DNA of 42,394 bases. Origin: Botryococcus braunii. Taxonomy: Eukaryota; Chlorophyta; Trebouxiophyceae. The stretch spans positions 108,789 through 151,182 of the forward strand of contig KV908656.1 in assembly GCA_002005505.1 (NCBI GenBank). Reading direction: 5' to 3'. Below, piece after piece: positions 10,445 through 22,983 of this stretch (the first letter of the stretch is position 1; each line of letters starts with the position of its first letter). The position numbers and the translations under genes were made by a program. A model generated the notes under the pieces. It searched no databases. It saw only the letters and a list, made by a program, of their open reading frames with translations, and was not told the DNA's origin.

Positions 10445-10873
10445 GTGGAAGTGGAAAGTATGCAGATATGTGGCATATTTATTAAATTTTACCTTTTACA
10501 ACGAGTGTCGTTTGGCGAGAGGGATTGGCGGAGCCGGCTTGATTCATCAAGACGTTGGAGTGTGATCAGTCCTAGTTTGCACGGTTCGCCCATATTTGTG
10601 TGTTCGTTTTGGATGGATGGCTTCGCGGTATTAACTTCGTGGAATCTTCAGGAGTTTTGTTGGATTGTGATGCATTCAGTAGGCTTCAAGGTGGGTCTCA
10701 TTGGGTTTAGGCGGTTTCGTTTGCGTTGCCTGTTTAGCCGGCTACAAGCTACCCATAGGATATCTTCACTTGTTTCTATTGCTGTTGTGTACCCAAAAGT
10801 GACCCATCATGTTGTGCCTGCATGCCAAGGGAGCGGAACTCTCCTGGTTGATGGCCCAACTTGTACAGCTTAG
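10445..10873 (+). other. 142-codon open frame, unidentified
   Basis: The longest open frame in the transposon that is not low-complexity. It begins from a non-ATG codon near 10445; the first ATG is at 10460. The translation is rich in R, S, F and W, and shows no transposase DDE-type pattern, zinc finger or other motif I recognise. It could be chance, or a remnant of captured or transposase sequence. Confidence 0.15.
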
Positions 10874-10948
10874 TTTAAAAAACAATCATGATGCCAGAGA
10901 GGAAACGTAGATACAGAGCACGTAGCATGCAATGCTGAATGAAGAGTG

Positions 10949-11017
10949 GCAGCAGAGGTGGTGAAGAGTTTACCTTCCAAGTGCAGCAGAGGTGGTGAAG
11001 AGTTTTACCTTCCAAGT
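10949..11017 (+). repeat. Two-copy 34-bp tandem duplication
   Basis: GCAGCAGAGGTGGTGAAGAG begins at 10949 and again at 10983; the second copy has one extra T in its TTTTACC. A related, more diverged segment (GCAGCAGAAGAGGTGGGGAA) occurs near 11480. Confidence 0.85.
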
Positions 11018-11086
11018 GCTTCGATCAACTCAAGTACAGCGTTTACGCCTCTGTCTTTCTCCTCTCCTTCTCCGTCTTCACCCCCC

Positions 11087-11256
<170 letters not shown>

Positions 11257-11331
11257 AAAGGGGAAAGATGTTGTCCACCCATAGGATTACAAGCCACCAA
11301 AGTCCAGAGTATCATGTAATGTGCTGGTTCA

Positions 11332-11568
11332 GTATGTAGAAGATGGCAGGCATGGTTTTTCTGTTGCATTGATTCAATTCTTTATCGAAGTGAGGGCTCC
11401 CACATGTCAGCCGTTGAGGTGGCCATCTGTCACATGCATAGTGACCATTTACAGTCGGAGGCCATTGGCAGTATGTGGGCAGCAGAAGAGGTGGGGAAGT
11501 TTACGATTGAATATTACCCTGTCTTGTTTTCTTACATGCTTGACAAGCATGTAATGGCAGGTCCATTG
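11332..11568 (+). other. Two exon-like segments, possible captured gene fragment
   Basis: A stretch from 11332, preceded by TTCAG, reads YVEDGRHGFSVALIQFFIE and ends at a GTGAGG donor-like site at 11389. A 66-bp gap ends with ATTTACAG at 11454. The following segment reads SEAIGSMWAAEEVGKFTIEY and continues open to an AG/GT at about 11568. The two pieces use different frames that an intron of this length would join. Both look more protein-like than the surroundings, but I cannot name a family, and the intron would be short. Low confidence. Confidence 0.2.
11532..11554 (+). repeat. Short perfect hairpin
   Basis: TTACATGCTT, loop GAC, AAGCATGTAA: a 10-bp stem with a 3-nt loop. Confidence 0.6.
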
Positions 11569-12869
11569 GGAAAGCGTGTATGGATCATGCCCTCCTCTAA
11601 CATGTCTGGCACATAGCAGGACCCCTTTTTCGAAGTTTGAGCGTACGAATAATGAGAAGTATTTATTGCACACACACGTGCATACTGTCAGCGCAAGCTA
11701 GCACAAGGTATAAGAACCATCAATGCAATTGCCATTACAGTGACAGAGTTTAGGGGAATGTTCCTTGACATGATGTGACCTTTCTGTGGCCAGGGGACCA
11801 CAGACACGTGGACATTGCAGCCTGCCACATTCATTGAAATGTTGAAACCTAGTAAGGGCTGGCAACGGTGCAGCTTGAAGTTCAGGGTGTGCACGTTACT
11901 TTTTTCCGATGTACTGCAGACCTAATGTTTTCTATAAGGTACATCTTCAGCTCAAGGCGCCAACACGAGCTGGACATCAATGCGCGAGGAAGGCTCCACT
12001 GTTTTCAGCTAAAAGCGCTGTAACCTGCGCTTGTTTATTTAGCATTTGGCCTTGGGGTGAGGAGGGTAGGACAGAGAGGGAGGCAGCCACTTCCATTTTC
12101 TGAACAAGAGGGGGGCGGGGGAGCGTTCCACCGGGAAGTTTGAGCTGTGCATGGCAGTGCAGTGCATCCATCTGTACAAATGAAGTTGGAAGTGCTTGTC
12201 TTTGAAGTGCATTGCTGTCCAGGCCTAGCTAGGCCGACAGGCTACTGTTCCTGGGGCCTGCATATGGCAGACAATTGGATATGGCAATACACTAGTGTGC
12301 AGCCGAAATTCAAGAGTGTACTTATGGAGTCAATCTGTACAATAATTAGTTGTTTGCATTAGCTCAGCAGCTTAATATGTCTGGTTTAGGTGCCACTTGA
12401 TGCTTATTAGATACATCAGTGTGTATCCACGTATGGGTATGTGAAGGACCTGCCATGGTACCTAAACATCTCACAAATGTAACTGCAGTATATCTGCCTC
12501 TAAAATCTGGCCTCAAATCCCACACAAGGCTACGGTGCCCCACCTTGTACTGCAGTACTGGACTTTTTTCCTATTCAGCTGAACTTTCTTGACATGACAC
12601 CATACATGTCGTATTCTCACCAGTGAACTCTGCCACGTGCATGGAGCAATATTTACTGTGTCAGTAATATGTGCAGTAACATGCATGTTAACAGTGTGGT
12701 ACTCCAGGGTGCCAATATAGGCATTCACTACCATTGATGTGTTGATCCCCACCGAGTGCTCAGAGAACAGACATCACAAGGGCATGATGGATTTCTGGGA
12801 CACATCAAAATCACATACTGGGTGCATGAGAAGCATGTCTGCAGCATACTCACTCATGTCACAAGTTCC
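11569..12869. other. Transposon interior, no gene recognised
   Basis: About 1.3 kb with only short open frames (under 80 codons) on both strands, none with a recognisable motif. No microsatellite of note. Confidence 0.5.
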
Positions 12870-13048
12870 CAAAAAATACGAAACTTTTCCGATGGATTAC
12901 GAAGGAAATACGAAGGTCTTCGTAAACCCTTCGCAAAGTCTTCGCAAAAAGTTGGGCCCATCTCGCGTCGGAAATAATCCGAAATTTTTGCGACGCTTAC
13001 GAACTTCGCAAACCGGTACGACAGGATTGCGAAGCCTTTGCGACAACT
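12870..13048 (-). repeat. Right subterminal motif array (RCGAA, both directions)
   Basis: About ten RCGAA/TTCGY pentamers in 180 bp: roughly five forward (TACGAA, GCGAA) and five inverted (TTCGTA, TTCGCA). It is shorter and more mixed in orientation than the left array. It explains the small open frames that overlap it. Confidence 0.7.
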
Positions 13049-13063
13049 TCCTTCGTCACAGTG
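13049..13063 (-). repeat. Right terminal inverted repeat of the CACTA-like element
   Basis: TCCTTCGTCACAGTG, the exact reverse complement of 6225-6239. Confidence 0.9.
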
Positions 13064-13066
13064 ATG
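13064..13066. other. Target-site duplication ATG (right copy)
   Basis: ATG immediately after the CAGTG end, followed by GCTTCCCTTCG exactly as in uninterrupted satellite units. Confidence 0.85.
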
Positions 13067-15050
13067 GCTTCCCTTCGTTTGGGACTTGGCATACATAATT
13101 GAAACGTCATTTCGATTAGATTATGTGAGAACGTGCCAGTATCTGGTTAGCACCATGTTGACGAATGGAGAGCAATAAAAATACCATGGTATATGGAATC
13201 TAACAAGCCACGGCTTGCATTACACACTCGACCATGATTTTAGACATGGTCGAATGGCTCAAGAAACAATGAAAGTAAAACATATGGGCCTACGCTTCCA
13301 ATTAGTAACGATTAGTGTGACTCAAAATGCTTCATGGCATTGTCATTCTTCCGGCCAACCTGGATTGAAGGATAGCCTAGCTTTTGCCATGGCGGACACG
13401 TGTGACATAGCCGTTACCAACACGAAGAGCGACGTGCTGGTTTCTATTAGATGGCTGCAAAGTAACGAGATGATGATGAAGATGATGTGTGTGTTTGTTT
13501 ATGAGAGAGAGAGGGGGGGGGGGGTTAAGGGGAGGGGGTACTGACATGCTGGAGCGAGAGTGACATCTGGAAATGCCAATCAGAAACAATAGATTTCTTG
13601 CACTTTATCTGCTTGAGTTCATTCGAGTTTGTAGTGGGCATGTGCACATACAAATCCACATCTTCATTGGACAAACACCTCCCGAATTTGGACGTACCCA
13701 TATACGTGAAAGGGCTTGTTAGTATCCAAGACGAACGTAGGTAAACCCTATAAATTTTAAGAGCTTCATGTTTATTGTTTTGCTACCACTGGATCATTAT
13801 CAGATCTACACCATGTGGCATATATCTGGACGTTGTAGCAAGCAGATGGTTGCGGTATCAAGCAGATTGGTCTAAACCCCGTAGTTTAAAAAGTTCTGGA
13901 CCGTTGTTTGAATGCTACATTTGTCTATCCGCCACTTATCAAACCCGTTGGTTCAATCACGTAGGAGAATGTCTTGAAAGCAGCCGAATCTCGAATTGCA
14001 CACGAATCAATCCTTCAAACAATCTTGAAATGTGTTAAAATATCTGATTTCACAGCATTTCCGGTGACGGAAGTGTAAGACAAGGGTATCGCACTTCGAA
14101 AGACTATCGTCCAGATACCGACAGCAACCCTCGAAGCAGTTTTTTAAACTTTTCCCAACATTTTCATTGTATTTACCTTAATGACGTAAGTTATCACTAT
14201 AGCTGAAGATTTGCGGCCCAGTACTTAATGCATTCGCGACACGGCAGCAGATTTTTAGGCGAGTGAGTTAGGAAGAAAACACCAAACTCGCACCACTCCC
14301 CCGAAACAATAAGTGGCGGTCACTTTGAGGAGTTGTTGCTACATCTAGATAGGGGCTCTGCATACAAGCGTGCCATTAAACGGTCCCTTTGTGAGTTTTT
14401 GTTAGCACATGGGGCTAGCAAGCCATGACTCTAAATAGATTGCGAGCAACCCCCAAATTCTTGACAGGGCCCAGAATTTATGTTTCCTCAAGTTTTGTCT
14501 CCTTAGGCCCTTGCGTTTAAAGCCTCACAAGGTTTCCCCTTAGACCTTGCTTGCGGTTCCGGGCCCACACACACCTCTGTAAGAGCCAATCCTTTAGATA
14601 GTGGCACCCAAAGCCATGCTGGGATCCTATCCTCTTCATACCACACGAAAATACAGCATGCAAAATTGCATTTTAGCCCAAAGTGACCCCCGAACCATGT
14701 ACGGAGTACATTGGCTTACCTGAAAACTCACACGCCCTGACCGTCCCCCTGCAAATACACGGCCTTTTGCCTTGATTTCTAATCAACTTTAATTTGGAAA
14801 GGGAATTTTCTTTGTTAGAATTTCAGGCGTGACGACGCTGGACCACTGCCGAGTCGCCCGCTTGCCCACCTTAGAAAATTTGCCTAAGTGCGAAAGAGAG
14901 AGTCGGTTCATCGTACTCTTGGCAGTACATACCACGTCAGCACTAGAGCTACACATGGCTGTGTCTCGCTTCCCTAGGCACGTGCGGCTACCTTAGGCAA
15001 TTTCGCCCTGTACATTCGACCGCCACTTATTTTTTCGGGGAATTGAGTGC
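13064..15050 (+). repeat. F3 right part: remainder of the interrupted satellite unit
   Basis: Together with 6044-6224 this makes a unit of 2165 bp after removing the transposon and one ATG. Its variants match F1: ATTTTTAGGCGAG near 14251, TTGCGGTTCCGGG near 14551, GAACCATGTACGG near 14692 and CCCCCTGCAAATAC near 14745. Confidence 0.93.
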
Positions 15051-17208
15051 CTTAAACCCCCTGGTACAATAATAGGTCATTTCACGAGAGTGTCACGTGG
15101 GTTTCCTGATAGGCCCCAAATGACCCAGGGGTGGCGTCCCCCACTCATGTGGGGAAGGGGTACACAACAACTAGCACATGTGACACTCATTAAACATAAG
15201 TGCTCTCCATTTCTCGTCATAGCAGCACATGGCTTCCCTTCGTTTGGGACTTGGCATACATAATTGAAACGTCATTTCGATTAGATTATGTGAGAACGTG
15301 CCAGTATCTGGTTAGCACCATGTTGACGAATGGAGAGCAATAAAATTACCATGGTATATGGAATCTAACAAGCCACGGCTTGCATTACACACTCGACCAT
15401 GATTTTAGACATGGTCGAATGGCTCAAGAAACAATGAAAGTAAAACATATGGGCCTACGCTTCCAATTAGTAACGATTAGTGTGACTCAAAATGCTTCAT
15501 GGCATTGTCATTCTTCCGGCCAACCTGGATTGAAGGATAGCCTAGCTTTTGCCATGGCGGACACGTGTGACATAGCCGTTACCAACACGAAGAGCGACGT
15601 GCTGGTTTCTATTAGATGGCTGCAAAGTAACGAGATGATGATGAAGATGATGTGTGTGTTTGTTTATGAGAGAGAGAGAGGGGGGGGGGTTAAGGGGAGG
15701 GGGTACTGACATGCTGGAGCGAGAGTGACATCTGGAAATGCCAATCAGAAACAATAGATTTCTTGCACTTTATCTGCTTGAGTTCATTCGAGTTTGTAGT
15801 GGGCATGTGCACATACAAATCCACATCTTCATTGGACAAACACCTCCCGAATTTGGACGTACCCATATACGTGAAAGGGCTTGTTAGTATCCAAGACGAA
15901 CGTAGGTAAACCCTATAAATTTTAAGAGCTTCATGTTTATTGTTTTGCTACCACTGGATCATTATCAGATCTACACCATGTGGCATATATCTGGACGTTG
16001 TAGCAAGCAGATGGTTGCGGTATCAAGCAGATTGGTCTAAACCCCGTAATTTAAAAAGTTCTGGACCGTTGTTTGAATGCTACATTTGTCTATCCGCCAC
16101 TTATCAAACCCGTTGGTTCAATCACGTAGGAGAATGTCTTGAAAGCAGCCGAATCTCGAATTGCACACGAATCAATCCTTCAAACAATCTTGAAATGTGT
16201 TAAAATATCTGATTTCACAGCATTTCCGGTGACGGAAGTGTAAGACAAGGGTATCGCACTTCGAAAGACTATCGTCCAGATACCAACAGCAACCCTCGAA
16301 GCAGTTTTTTAAACTTTTCCCAACATTTTCATTGTATTTACCTTAATGACGTAAGTTATCACTATAGCTGAAGATTTGCGGCCCAGTGCTTAATGCATTC
16401 GCGACACGGCAGCAGATTTCCGGCGAGTGAGTTAGGAAGAAAACACCAAACTCGCACCACTCCCCCGAAACAATAAGTGGCGGTCACTTTGAGGAGTTGT
16501 TGCTACATCTAGATAGGGGCTCTGCATACAAGTGTGCCATTAAACGGTCCCTTTGTGAGTTTTTGTTAGCGCATGGGGCTAGCAAGCCATGACTCTAAAT
16601 AGATTGCGAGCAACCCCCAAATTCTTGACAGGGCCCAGAATTTATGTTTCCTCAAGTTTTGTCTCCTTAGGCCCTTGCGTTTAAAGCCTCACAAGGTTTC
16701 CCCTTAGACCTTGCTTGCGGGTCCGGGCCCACACACACCTCTGTAAGAGCCAATCCTTTAGATAGTGGCACCCAAAGCCATGCTGGGCTCCTATCATCTT
16801 CATACCACACGAAAATACAGCTTGCAAAATTGCATTTTAGCCCAAAGTGACCCCCGAACCTTGTACGGAGTACATTGGCTTACCTGAAAACTCACACGCC
16901 CTGACCGTCCCCCTTCAAATACACGGCCTTTTTCCTTGATTTCTAATCAACTTTAATTTGGAAAGGGAATTTTCTTTGTTAGAATTTCAGGCGTGACGAC
17001 GCTGGACCACTGCCGAGTCGCCCGCTTGCCCACCTTAGAAAATAAGTGCGAAAGAGAGAGTCGGTTCATCGTACTCTTGGCAGTACATACCACGTCAGCA
17101 CTAGAGCTACACATGGCTGTGTCTCGCTTCCCTAGGCACGTGCGGCTACCTTAGGCAATTTTGCCCTGTACATTCGACCGCCACTTATTTTTTCGGGGAA
17201 TTGAGTGC
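15051..17208 (+). repeat. F4: full satellite unit (2158 bp)
   Basis: Complete unit with a private deletion of a few bases near 17040 (GAAAATAAGTGCG where others read GAAAATTTGCCTAAGTGCG). It shares GCTGGGCTCC and AAGTGTGCCATT with F5. It has ATTTTGCCC near 17158, a state otherwise seen in the R array. Confidence 0.93.
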
Positions 17209-19369
17209 CTTAAACCCCCTGGTACAATAATAGGTCATTTCACGAGAGTGTCACGTGGGTTTCCTGATAGGCCCCAAATGACCCAGGGGTGGCGTCCCCC
17301 ACTCATGTGGGGAAGGGGTACACAACAACTAGCACATGTGACACTCATTAAACATAAGTGCTCTCCATTTCTCGTCATAGCAGCACATGGCTTCCCTTCG
17401 TTTGGGACTTGGCATACATAATTGAAACGTCATTTCGATTAGATTATGTGAGAACGTGCCAGTATCTGGTTAGCACCATGTTGACGAATGGAGAGCAATA
17501 AAATTACCATGGTATATGGAATCTAACAAGCCACGGCTTGCATTACACACTCGACCATGATTTTAGACATGGTCGAATGGCTCAAGAAACAATGAAAGTA
17601 AAACATATGGGCCTACGCTTCCAATTAGTAACGGTTAGTGTGACTCAAAATGCTTCATGGCATTGTCATTCTTCCGGCCAACCTGGATTGAAGGATAGCC
17701 TAGCTTTTGCCATGGCGGACACGTGTGACATAGCCGTTACCAACACGAAGAGCGACGTGCTGGTTTCTATTAGATGGCTGCAAAGTAACGAGATGATGAT
17801 GAAGATGATGTGTGTGTTTGTTTATGAGAGAGAGAGGGGGGGGGGTTAAGGGGAGGGGGTACTGACATGCTGGAGCGAGAGTGACATCTGGAAATGCCAA
17901 TCAGAAACAATAGATTTCTTGCACTTTATCTGCTTGAGTTCATTCGAGTTTGTAGTGGGCATGTGCACATACAAATCCACATCTTCATTGGACAAACACC
18001 TCCCGAATTTGGACGTACCCATATACGTGAAAGGGCTTGTTAGTATCCAAGACGAACATAGGTAAACCCTATAAATTTTAAGAGCTTCATGTTTATTGTT
18101 TTGCTACCACTGGATCATTATCAGATCTACACCATGTGGCATATATCTGGACGTTGTAGCAAGCAGATGGTTGCGGTATCAAGCAGATTGGTCTAAACCC
18201 CGTAGTTTAAAAAGTTCTGGACCGTTGTTTGAATGCTACATTTGTCTATCCGCCACTTATCAAACCCGTTGGTTCAATCACGCAGGAGAATGTCTTGAAA
18301 GCAGCCGAATCTCGAATTGCACACGAATCAATCCTTCAAACAATCTTGAAATGTGTTAAAATATCTGATTTCACAGAAATCCGGTGACGGAAGTGTAAGA
18401 CAAGGGTATCGCACTTCGAAAGACTATCGTCCAGATACCGACAGCAACCCTCGAAGCAGTTTTTTAAACTTTTCCCAACATTTTCATTGTATTTACCTTA
18501 ATGACGTAAGTTATCACTATAGCTGAAGATTTGCGGCCCAGTGCTTAATGCATTCGCGACACGGCAGCAGATTTCCGGCGACTGAGTTAGGAAGAAAACA
18601 CCAAACTCGCACCACTCCCCCGAAACAATAAGTGGCGGTCACTTTGAGGAGTTGTTGCTACATCTAGATAGGGGCTCTGCATACAAGTGTGCCATTAAAC
18701 GGTCCCTTTGTGAGTTTTTGTTAGCGCATGGGGCTAGCAAGCCATGACTCTAAATAGATTGCGAGCAACCCCCAAATTCTTGACAGGGCCCAGAATTTAT
18801 GTTTCCTCAAGTTTTGTCTCCTTAGGCCCTTGCGTTTAAAGCCTCACAAGGTTTCCCCTTAGACCTTGCTTGCGGGTCCGGGCCCACACACACCTCTGTA
18901 AGAGCCAATCCTTTAGATAGTGGCACCCAAAGCCATGCTGGGCTCCTATCCTCTTCATACCACCCGAAAATACAGCATGCAAAATTGCATTTTAGCCCAA
19001 AGTGACCCCCGAACCTTGTACGGAGTACATTGGCTTACCTGAAAACTCACACGCCCTGACCGTCCCCCTTTAAATACACGGCCTTTTGCCTTGATTTCTA
19101 ATCAACTTTAATTTGGAAAGCGAATCTTCTTTGTTAGAATTTCAGGCGTGACGACGCTGGACCACTGCCGAGTCGCCCGCTTGCCCACCTTAGAAAATTT
19201 GCCTAAGTGCGAAAGAGAGAGTCGGTTCATCGTACTCTTGGCAGTACATACCACGTCAGCACTAGAGCTACACATGGCTGTGTCTCGCTTCCCTAGGCAC
19301 GTGCGGCTACCTTAGGCAATTTCGCCCAGTACATTCGACCGCCACTTATTTTTTCGGGGAATTGAGTGC
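17209..19369 (+). repeat. F5: last forward unit, ends at the orientation switch (2161 bp)
   Basis: Complete to GAATTGAGTGC. Private changes include CACAGAAATCCGG near 18374 and GCCCAGTACATTCG near 19324. Its GA tract is short and its GAT run is interrupted (GATGATGATGAAGATGATG), so it is fully F-type although it touches an R-type unit. Confidence 0.93.
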
Positions 19370-19399
19370 AATCCCCCGAAAAAATAAGTGGCGGTCGAA
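19334..19399. repeat. Palindrome centre: F/R head-to-head junction hairpin
   Basis: The left arm (19334-19363) and right arm (19370-19399) are inverted copies at 29 of 30 positions, separated by the six bases GAGTGC. Outward from here the inverted similarity continues through the whole satellite unit on both sides. F stops at GAATTGAGTGC and R starts at AATCCCCCG, with at most one base shared at the join. The hairpin arms are the right-hand arm of the unit's own inverted repeat. Confidence 0.9.
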
Positions 19400-20890
19400 T
19401 GTACAGGGCAAAATTGCCTAAGGTAGCCGCACGTGCCTAGGGAAGCGAGACACAGCCATGTGTAGCTCTAGTGCTGACGTGGTATGTACTGCCAAGAGTA
19501 CGATGAACCGACCCTCTCTTTCGCACACACGCAAATTTACTAAGGTGGGCAAGCGGGCGACTCGGCAGTGGTCCAGCGTCGTCACGCCTGAAATTCTAAC
19601 AAAGAAAATTCCCTTTCCAAATTAAAGTTGATTAGAAATCAAGGCACAAGGCCGTGTATTTGAAGGGGGACGGTCAGGGCGTGTGAGTTTTCAGGTAAGC
19701 CAATGTACTCCGTACAAGGTTCGGGGGTCACTTTGGGCTAAAATGCAATTTTGAATGCTGTATTTTCGTGTGGTATGAAGAGGATAGGAGCACAGCATGG
19801 CTTTGGGTGCCACTATCTAAAGGATTGGCCCTTAACAGAGGTGTGTGTGGGCCCGGACCCGCAAGCAAGGTCTAAGGGGAAACCTTGTGGGGCTTTAAAC
19901 GCAAGGGCCGAAGGAGACAAAACATGAGGAAACATAAATTCTGGGCCCTGTCAAGAATTTGGGGGTTGCTCGCAATCTATTTAGAGTCATGACTTGCTAG
20001 CCCCATGCGCTAACAACAACTCACAAAGGGACCGTTTAATGGCACGCTTGTATGCAGAGCCCCTATCTAGATGTAGCAACAACTCCTCAAAGTGACCGCC
20101 ACTTATTGTTTCGGGGGAGTGATGCGAGTTTGGTGTTTTCTTCCTAACTCACTCGCCGGAAATCTGCTGCCGTGTCGCGAATGCATTAAGCACTGGGCCG
20201 CAAATCTTCAGCTATAGTGATAACTTACGTCATTAAGGTAAATACAATGAAAATGTTGGGAAAAGTTTAAAAACCTGCTTCGAGGGTTGATGTCGGGATC
20301 TGGCCGATAGTCTTTCGAAGTGCGATACCCTTGTCTTGCACTTCCGTCACCGGAAATGCTGTGAAAAAAGTTATTCTAACACATTACAAGAGTTTTTGAA
20401 GGATTTTTTCGTGTGCAAATCGATATTCGGCTGCTTTCAAGACATTCTCCTACGTGATTGAACCAACGGGTTTGATAAGTGGCGGATAGACAAATGTAGC
20501 ATTCAAACAACGGTCCAGAACTTTGTAAACTGCGGGTTTTAGACCAATTTGCTTGATACCGCAACCATCTGCTTGCTACAACGTCCAGATATATGCCACA
20601 TGGTGTAGATCTGATGATGATCCAGTGGTAGCAAAACAATAAACATGAAGCTCTTAAAACTTATAGGGTCTACCTACGTTTGTTTTGGATACTAACAAGC
20701 CCTTTCACGTATATGGGTACGTCCAAATTCGGGAGGTGTTTGTCCAATGAAGATGTGGATTTGTATGTGCACATGCCCACTACAAACACGAATGAACTCA
20801 AGCAGATAAAGTGCAAGAAATCTATTGTTTCTGATTGGCATTTCGAGTTGACACTCTCGCTCCAGCATGTCATTACCCCCTCCCCCTTAA

Positions 20891-21046
<156 letters not shown>

Positions 21047-21678
21047 ATCACATAAACAAACACACACATCATCATCATCATCATCATCATCTCGTTACTT
21101 TGCAGCCATCTAATAGAAACCAGCACGTCGCTCCTCGTGTTGGTAACGGCTATGTCACACGTGTCCGCCATGGCAAAAGCTAGGCTATCCTTCAATCCAG
21201 GTTGGCCGGAAGAATGACAATGCCATGAAGCATTTTGAGTCACACTAATCGTTACTAATTGGAAGCGTAGGCCCATATGTTTTACTTTCAAACGTTTCTT
21301 GAGCCATCCGACCATGTCTGAAATCATGGTCGAGTGTGTAATGCAAGCCGTGGCTTGTTAGATTCCATATACCATGGTATTTTGATTGCTCTCCATTCGT
21401 CAACATGGTGCTAACCAGACTCTGGCACGTTCTCACATAATCTAATTGAAATGACGTTTCAATTATGTATGCCAAGTCCCAAACGAAGGGAAGCCATGTG
21501 CTGCTATGACGAGAAATGGAGCGCACTTATGTTTAATGAGTGTCACATGTGCTAGTTGTTGTGTACCCCTTCCCCACATGAGTGGGAGACGCCACCCCTG
21601 GGTCATTTGGGGCCTATCAGAAAACCCACGTGACACTCTCGTGAAATGACCTATTATTGTACCAGGGGTTTTAAGGCC

Positions 21679-21683
21679 CTCAA
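21679..21683. other. Target-site duplication CTCAA (left copy)
   Basis: CTCAA precedes the TGTAAC terminus and is repeated at 24012-24016 after the TTACA terminus. Uninterrupted R units have a single CTCAATCCCCCG here. Confidence 0.9.
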
Positions 21684-21887
21684 TGTAACAGGGAAAATCA
21701 CACAATGGCACGGAGACCAAGAAATAGCAATAAGAGTCTGTTACAAACAGACGGCATCCGCCTCATGCTCTATCTTCTCTTGTGTCTTCTTCTCGTTCCT
21801 TATGCTCGCGACATTAGGGGCACATTCGAGACACCTACAACGCGTACACGCGCTACCAAACCGCTAGGGACCAAAACACCTATTACA
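21684..21887 (-). repeat. 3' LTR (204 bp)
   Basis: Starts TGTAACAGGG and ends CCTATTACA on the plus strand, so both orientations show TG...CA ends. It matches 23809-24011 throughout except one extra C (CTACCAAACC against CTACAAACC). Confidence 0.93.
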
Positions 21888-21900
21888 TCCTCCCCCCTTA
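21888..21900 (-). other. Polypurine tract
   Basis: On the minus strand TAAGGGGGGAGGA lies directly upstream of the 3' LTR, the expected place for the plus-strand primer of reverse transcription. Confidence 0.8.
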
Positions 21901-22983
21901 TTGTGAGCGTCCTCGCTCACCGAGCAATATGAGACACGGATAGAACAGACGGGCCACGCCCAAACTTGGGCATCCTCCACTCCCGTCAGACCCCGGCCTT
22001 CTGCCGTCTATTCGGGGTCCCCACCATATAACAACAATACAGACAAACAAGGCAGGCACACATGCAAGCAAGTCCCGTCCAAGTCCGAGTCCAAGTCCAG
22101 CTTACACAAACAACTCCATGACATGACAAGCATAAAATATCTTAACCGGTTCAATCAAGCATTAATTATCCTCCTGGATGGATCCCATTGTCACTGCTGG
22201 GGCACATTCATCTCATCCACCAGGCATGCACAGACTAGGGGCGACTCCCTCGTTGGCCCAGCCCCCTTCCATTCGTCTTCGGGAGTCTTAACTCCTGGAG
22301 AACCCCTCTTCGGCGACTCCGTTGGCACACATAGAGCCTTCCCCCAGTGACTAAGGGATGCCAGAGGGCCCACCCGACCTGCCAAGCCCCTCCCGTAAGG
22401 ACTTGTGGTTTAACCCCAGGAGCCCCACTAGCCCCCTTAGAACATCGACGTACGCATGCGTAACTAGTGTTAAGCTTGTTTGGTACCCCACTGAACAAAA
22501 CCACAAGGGTCACCGAGTAGCAGGGGCCCCTACTCCCAGTGCATCGTAAAGCCCTGACACGGAGAGAAACTCCCCGGGTACCTGCTGAAGGAGAACTGAA
22601 TGACGAGCACGCAGAACCCCTCCTGCCACCGCAGTGCAGTTGGCATTTTAGCAGGCACCTGTGAGGGTGCAAAACACCCTTTGTCAGTATGGCTAGACTC
22701 CGCCCCTGCGTACTTGCTCAGTGAAGTAAGGGTTAAGAAAAAGTATGAGATAGAGACTCCTCTAGTCTAGGGATAAAACTAACTCTGTCCTCGTCGATGC
22801 TTCAGGCCCCTAAATCCTACGGGACGTGCCAAGGCCTACCGTTCGACACGGGTCCGGCCTCCTTATGCACAGGTCAGCATGCAGCAATCACAAGCAAGGC
22901 AACCCTGAGCGCCCATTCGCTCAGACCATGCTGACAAGTGCATGAATCAACACAGAGCAATATCAAAACAAATACTTACCATA
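21901..22983 (-). other. Internal non-coding region of the LTR element
   Basis: About 1.1 kb between the gag stop and the polypurine tract. The longest minus-strand frame (22235-22672, 145 codons) is rich in G, R, S and C and has no motif of protease, polymerase or integrase. A strong donor-like GTAAGT lies at 22974-22979, seven bases after the gag stop, with an acceptor-like GGTTTTGTTCAG ending at 22491. It is either degenerate former pol sequence or an unrelated spacer. Confidence 0.6.

Noticed and set aside
12854..13096. 80-codon frame at the right end of the transposon
   Set aside because: It spans the subterminal array, the TIR and satellite DNA, so it cannot be an ancestral gene.
21684..21887. 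Treating the 21684-21887 and 23809-24011 repeats as terminal inverted repeats of a DNA transposon
   Set aside because: They are direct repeats, with TG...CA ends, a 5-bp duplication, an adjacent polypurine tract and a gag gene; an LTR element explains all of this.
22235..22672. 145-codon minus-strand frame downstream of gag as a protease or pol remnant
   Set aside because: No D[ST]G protease motif, no polymerase YXDD-like motif; composition is biased to G, R, S and C.
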